Source: Cocos nucifera
Taxonomy: Eukaryota > Streptophyta > Magnoliopsida > Arecales > Arecaceae
Direction: 5' to 3'
Length of the DNA stretch: 64,000 bases
NCBI GenBank assembly: GCA_006176705.1
Contig: QRFJ01002300.1
Location: 115,306 to 179,305, forward strand
The number at the start of each line of letters is the position of its first letter. The first letter of the stretch is position 1. Made by a program: the position numbers and the translations under genes. The notes under the pieces are model-generated. The model made no database searches. It was not told where the DNA came from and saw only the letters and a list, made by a program, of their open reading frames with translations. Shown here piece after piece: positions 58,424-64,000 of the stretch.

Positions 58424-60559
58424 TGAAGGTAATGCAGGATCGGACTGATCGAATCAGGTTAAGCAGTGAAATTAAAAATTTTTCTTACTGATCCGATTAG
58501 ATCTGAGAGTTCTCAGATCTAATTATATTGATTGGAAACTAAAACATGCATTTACAAATTGAGATACCATCTGATTACAAGTGAACCATTCACTTACTGC
58601 GATGATCTGAATGCTATCCCAAGATCCGACTTGAGTCACGTACGTGCCCAACCTCTACTAGCATTCACCTAAGTTAGATCTAGAGGTCTTCTCCTTCTAG
58701 ATCTGATCTTAGAAAATTAGAACTTGGATCTCCTTGGCATGCCTTCGATCTGATCTCCGGCAGCAATCCGATCGACACACGATCGAAAAATTGATGACAC
58801 GATCTTGCACTAATAGCACCTCAACACTCGGAAACTGAATGGGCCCAACTCTTAGGCATGAAGAAGAGGGAGAAGAGAATGGAGAGGAGGCATGGAGGAG
58901 ATGATCAAAGCCTGGGCGTTGGGATGTGGAATGGCCAAACCCTTTGGCTAGGTCCCTATTTATAGACAAAATAGGAGACCTAAGAGTCCTAGGGCTTTAA
59001 GCAATTGACCGGGTCAATTTGCTTAAAGCAGGACTCTCCCTAAGCCACCACACCCTTTTCTGATTTCCCATTAGTTTTTGTCACACAAATTTCCATGATA
59101 GTGTGCGCCACAATCTTATCTGGATAAGGGTGTTGGCACAAGATAAAACTTCTCCAAGTTTGAACTATTTCAAACTTGTTTGATCCATTCAAATGAGCAA
59201 CCTCCTCAACCTCTTCATCTTTATCCACAAGGGATGCACGTCAGGGATGGGTGTGCACCCTTCTCTCTCTAAAAAAACACTTGGGGGTGTGTGCCCTAAG
59301 ATAAACTCTAGGGGACATGCGCTCCTCCTTTCTTTCCTGCACGCAAGATCAACTTAAGGGGGCGCAACTCTTGGTGCTCCCTTATCTTGATTCTTTTATT
59401 TAGAGATCAAGACAAGGCCTGATCTGACCAAGACAAGGTCCAGTCAGACCAGGACGAATTCATGTAGGGTTCTTGGATGAGCCAAATCCAATTTGACTGA
59501 ATCCAGATCGATCAGAAAATTCATAGGAGGAAAAAGTTAGGTCCAATCATATGCTAGCATGATTTTCTCCATCTTCTCCATCATTAAAATATATTTTGAT
59601 GGACCAAAACTCTTTCTGATTCATTCAATTAGAATCATCGATCATTAAGATAATTCTAATTAGTCCCAAAATCCACCAGTGACACCTAGTAGTATATAGT
59701 GGCAATCCATCAGAACTAAATATGTACCTCTCGGTATAGCCATTGTGTGATTGGATTCGTCTATCATGAGCTTCGATAGGATCTAGGTAAAGGTTGACTC
59801 GTTAAACTCGATTCCTATCATATGATTAAATCATTCAATTCGAGTCCAATGTAAAATCCTAATAGAAACTTCTTTCTATTATTTCACACTACCATAGCCG
59901 TGGGCTTAAGGATTCAATCTCATGCTCATCATAGGACTACTCCTGCTCTACCGAGGTTGATAGATCCCATCTTAGTGAGATCTAATTTCCACAATGAACA
60001 TGTCATAGCCAATATATATCTCAAGATTCCAAATAACTAGAAAATCAAGTTATGGTGTAATCAAACTATAACACCCTCAAAGTGAACTATCGATGCACCA
60101 CAGATTAAAGAACCTGATACATAACTACAACATCGAACTAGTTATCAATAAGAAGGTAGACTTTCTTATGACAGCTCGAACTGATCATGCTTAGTACCCT
60201 TATTCTCAACATGTACTTATACTCTCACTCCAATGTCTCTATACTGTAGATTCAAGACTCATTTATCCTAAAAAAGTAATCATACACCAATCTTTTGGAT
60301 CGATCACCATCCTCATGATGATCATATGATCTAGAGCAGTTTATAAGTTAATTATGATAATACATGTCTCAAATTCTTAACTCTTGAGAATATATGTTAT
60401 CACATCTATTAACCCAATAGATATATCACAGATACTTAATACACAAATATAATAGAAGAAATAACCCATTTTATTAATTATAAATCAAAATTACAAAAAT
60501 ATTCTTAGAAAGTATTTACAAATATCGACCAATTTAGCTTCTAGGGCATGCATCTAACA
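58424..60559 (-). repeat. 3' LTR of a family-B Copia element
   Basis: This is the most complete family-B LTR: TG...CA ends (TGAAGGTAATGCAGG to ATCTAACA on the plus strand), 2,136 bp. It holds a TATA box (TATAAATAGG on the minus strand near 58957-58966). The left flanking pentamer is TGGAT (58419-58423). The partner LTR is outside the window. Confidence 0.85.
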
Positions 60560-60573
60560 AACTTTCACTTGAT

Positions 60574-60913
60574 CTAAAGTCAATTGGCTATAAATCTAAG
60601 TTCCATCTTCTCAAGGTGGGCTTCGATCTTTTATTGGTTCAAAGGCATTGTCAGTGGATCAGTCGCATTGTTCATGGTGTCAACTCTCTTAACCTCGACG
60701 TATCCCTTCTTGAGGTAATCGTAGATGAGGTGAAACCACCATTCAATATGCTTGGACTTTTGGTGAGACCTTGGCTCCTTAGCTAGGGCTATGGTATCAT
60801 TATTATCGTAGTATAGAGGAACGACATCAGATGGCATCACTCCGAGCTCTGTAATGAACTTCTTGAGCCAGAATGCCTCCTTCACAGCTTTTGAGGCAGT
60901 GATGTACTCTATT
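60574..60913 (-). pseudogene. Family-B Copia RNase H, C-terminal part
   Basis: The minus strand encodes the RNase H end (EYITASKAVKEAFWLKKF, then YYDNND, KHIEWWFHLIYDYL, ATDPLT). It is interrupted at 60913 by a Gypsy-type LTR and resumes at 63977-64000 before leaving the window. Confidence 0.85.
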
Positions 60914-63900
60914 TGTAACACCCCATCCCTAAATTTGGGTGATGGTGCTACACCCCACCCTTATCTAAAGGTTAATGAGATTTTAAACTATGCTAAACTG
61001 CAATATCATTTAAACCTGTTCAACACATCCCAAATTCTTCCCCAATCAGCATATACAATTTAATTTAACCTCTTGATCTACTAAAACAAATATCATAACT
61101 TAACTCAACAATTACATAAGCAAATCCAAGGCTTCATTCACAAAACCATACTTCATACATTCATTCTAGTCATTAATCATCTTTTTAATACATGCCTTTA
61201 TAAATCAAACTAATACACATATAGATAATAGTATCGAATTTAACTAACTTAGCTATACAATCCTTCTCAAAATACAACTCTTTTACAAACTTATTCTCAT
61301 CCAAAATACTTTCTCTACTAGAGGTACTGATACACATGTTGAAACATACCTCCCAATCCAGCTACTCCAAAAACTATAATTAGAAAGAGTGAGGGGTGAG
61401 ATTTAGGAAAGTCTTAGTGAGTGAATAATAAATCTAACAATGAAAAATAGAAATGCTTAACTTGTAATTCAACATAATAATAACAACCAAAATATAACAA
61501 CTAGTTTTTATGCTTCACAAAGCTAAATTACCCCACTTGATTATAACAAAATACCAAATCACTAAAATATAAAAACTGCTTTTATTGCTTCACAAAGCTG
61601 AAACATACTCCACCGGATTAAAGCAAAATATCAAGCCATGCCATGCCAATGCATGCTTCTTCCTCAGCTACCATCGACTGAATGCTAGAGCACCCCTTCC
61701 AAGACAGTCGATGAGTAGTATGTCATGATGCCATATGATATAAATGAGCCCCCCTGGGCATTCTAATACACTATCAAGCCCCACTAGGCATTCTGATATA
61801 CTATCAAAAATCTACCAAGCCCCACTAAGCATTCTCAAATGCAAGATTGTGAAGGTGCCAGCTCATGCCAATACAAATACTTATGCAATGTAAGAATGCA
61901 GCCCATCGGTTGATCACTCCTATAGGTAATCTTTTTTAGAAGTACTCAACAAGTTAAAATTCTCAAAGCTGAATAGTAAAGATCAATAATTTCAATCCCT
62001 ACTTTTATACTTGCATAAATATATATAAGCTAAAGGATACCAAAGCTAATTAATTTTCAAAATATGTTATTTTCAAAATAAAATATGATAATAGTAAAAT
62101 AGCAGTGCTAGATATGAAAATTCACTCACCTCAATAGGCTATTAATAAGCTTACAAACAATTACGTATCAACACGAATAAATCACATAAAAGCTTATTCT
62201 GAAACATAAATAATCTTTTACCATTAATCATACCATAATTATATCAACATATGAGTAGACGACACACTCTCATATGGGAGAAATAACACCACCATCATAG
62301 CGATATATGAGCAGATGGCACACTCTCATATGCGAGAAATCACACCACCATCACAGCCATAAATGAGCAGACGATACACTCTCATATGAGAGAAATAATA
62401 CCACCGTCACAGCCACATATGAGCAGATGATACACTCATATGGGAGAAATAATACCACTATCACATCCACATATGAGTAGATGACACACTCTCATATGGG
62501 AGAAATCACACCACCATCATAGCTACATATGAGTAGATGAGATGAGCAGATGACACACTCTCATATGGGTAGTCCTGTTAAATATCATAATTATCAATAA
62601 GCTTCCACGGCATATAAATAAAGTAAACCATGTAGGAGATGACACCATAATAGATATTACTATATAACTCATTGAAAATTATCAAAGTCATGTTATCCAA
62701 ACTGTATGCATAACTATTTGCATAAGCAGTACATAAAGACTATTTAGAAGCTATACTTTTATCTATGCTTTTCAAATACATCTTTTACATAGCAAAATAA
62801 TTTGAAAACACCATTTATAGATGAAAATCCACTCACCTCCAATAGTCACTAGCTTATTGGCTAACTCAAGCATCTTTTCCAATTCTTTTCTTCCCCTATA
62901 ACACCAATAAACACTGATTAAATTCAATTAATCATGATACAGAAACATAGAAGCATATACGTTGCTTTTAGGTTAACTCTTTAGCCTTTCCATCATTTAT
63001 TTTAATCCTATCTTACTCGCTTTAGCTTAGGTTTTGCTAACCTCCAACATAAACATTAGGAACTGCAGCATTTCAACTATATTTTCATTCCACATATAGC
63101 TCTAAATTCAGCCAACATGGCTCCAGCTAACTGCTAAACCATTCAAATACTTCCAGCAAGATGAATAGCATAATTCATTTTCAATTTTAGGTTGAAGCTC
63201 ATAATTTAATTCACTAAAACACTAAGGTTATAAAAGATCAACTTGAATCTCAATTTAAATTCAATTTAAGGGTTAAAATCCTTACCTCAACTGATTAAAA
63301 TACTGCTGCTAGCCAAATATAGATTTCTTTCTTTCCGACTTTAGTAACTTTCTTTCTTCACTACCATATACCAACACATCTCTATTTCCTAGCTGAATTC
63401 TTATTGATTTTAGATTGAGGGAAGCACCTTCCTCAGCTCTCTTCCTTCCATCAACCTCTTTGTTTAACTTCAGAACCCCAAACCATAGCAAAGAATCGAT
63501 AGACACCTCTTAGGAAAATAATAGTTTAGAGAAGAGGCTTGCTAGGTGTCAATTCAAGAAAATTCCATAAATTTCTAATCTACTAAGGTGTTACCCAGCT
63601 AAATTTCCAGCTCTTTATTTATGTTCCCAAGCTACTCTGTCATTCCACCAAAATTCATTTTAAATTCATAACTTAAAACATTCTTGGCTAAACCTACTCC
63701 CAGAATTTCTTGTTGATTGAGTTGGCTCGGCCCTAAGTTGGGTTAGCTCAAATATCAGCCAGATTAGCTCGAACTCAAATCAAGCTAGCCCTCTCAGAAA
63801 AATAGAACACCCACCACTGTAACCTAAGGCTCAGGCTAGCTCGATTTCACTTCGAGTCAGCTTGGATACCAGGATTTTAGAAATTTTATTTTTCATACTC

Positions 63901-63976
63901 TACTCACAGCTTCACTCTATACACTACTTATTTATATTTTTTTTAATTTATTATTTTGCTAGTCTAGGATGTTACA
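60914..63976 (-). mobile_element. Gypsy-type solo LTR (3.06 kb)
   Basis: The insertion starts TGTAACACCCC and ends GGATGTTACA; TGTAACA/TGTTACA is a perfect terminal inverted repeat. No primer site, polypurine tract or polyprotein is seen inside, so it is a solo LTR. Its outer end resembles the LTR of the Tekay/Del-like remnant at 25481, and a long LTR fits that group. The flanks (CTATT and TTGCT) are not a clean duplication, although the host RNase H sequence continues on the other side. It contains a 56-bp tandem array (62248-62571). The remaining sequence is AT-rich and without recognisable genes. Confidence 0.82.
62248..62571. repeat. 56-bp tandem repeat, about 5.8 copies
   Basis: Units start near 62248, 62304, 62360, 62416, 62470 and 62526. 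Each has CATATGAG(T/C)AGA, then CACACTCTCATATGGGAGAAAT, then a CACCACCATCA stretch. Spacing is 56 bases except one unit of 54, caused by loss of two bases. CTCATATG.GAG within each unit is nearly self-complementary to the ATATGAG at its start. Confidence 0.9.
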
Positions 63977-64000
63977 TTGCTTTCATAATGGAGTATGTTA
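63977..64000 (-). pseudogene. Family-B Copia RNase H, continuation
   Basis: Twenty-four bases continue the RNase H of 60574-60913 after the solo LTR and run off the window. The match is to the segment around the ADSTMEAEY-like motif of related copies. Confidence 0.7.

Noticed and set aside
62248..62571. Regular repeats considered as a CRISPR array
   Set aside because: The whole 56-base unit repeats with no unique spacers, and the DNA is plant nuclear.
63309..63506. A 65-codon minus-strand frame considered as a host gene exon
   Set aside because: It lies within the Gypsy-type solo LTR with no splice context or known domain.

Overview
This window is plant nuclear DNA made almost entirely of nested, mostly dead transposable elements. 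Diagnostic signs are plant-type Copia and Gypsy polyproteins, LTRs bounded by TG...CA, primer-binding sites complementary to initiator tRNA-Met (TGGTATCAGAGC), and a CACTA (En/Spm) transposon whose gene fossil has canonical GT-AG introns. The long Copia LTRs (about 2.1-2.3 kb) and AT-rich heterochromatin-like composition would fit a large-genome monocot such as a palm, but that is a weak inference. I found no host protein-coding gene, tRNA, rRNA or CRISPR array.

Layout. 1-5463: 3' part of a decayed Copia element (+), family B, with its 3' LTR. 5466-7785: a second family-B LTR, split by a solo LTR (5825-7435) with a perfect GTATG duplication. 7786-18017: a complete family-A Copia element (-), called A1, with a perfect GGTGT duplication. 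18018-20188: right part of a CACTA element, with transposase exons, subterminal repeats and the terminal end. 20189-21990: a third family-B LTR. 21975-26069: a Tekay/Del-like Gypsy element (-), from RNase H back to gag, primer site and part of its 5' LTR. 26070-32881: three LTRs and a scrap of another family (X), in opposite orientations. 32882-45007: three family-A left halves (A2, A3, A4; all -), each cut by the next, then a 25-N gap, an inverted LTR piece (+) and an integrase scrap. 45008-55428: a second complete family-A element (-), A5. 55429-58423: a different Copia family (+). 58424-64000: a family-B Copia (-) whose RNase H is split by a 3.06-kb Gypsy-type solo LTR.

The elements form a timeline: family B and the Gypsy copy are old, family A is young, and the youngest copies sit inside the others. 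None has an intact polyprotein. The points most worth a second look are: an in-frame UAG at the same codon between integrase and reverse transcriptase in all three copies that reach it; a palindromic W-box cluster and a perfect hairpin in the family-A LTR promoter region; the missing right halves of three nested elements; variants shared by the two 5' LTRs of separate elements; and signs of local sequence error around the assembly gap. I see no evidence of an undescribed multi-gene system here.
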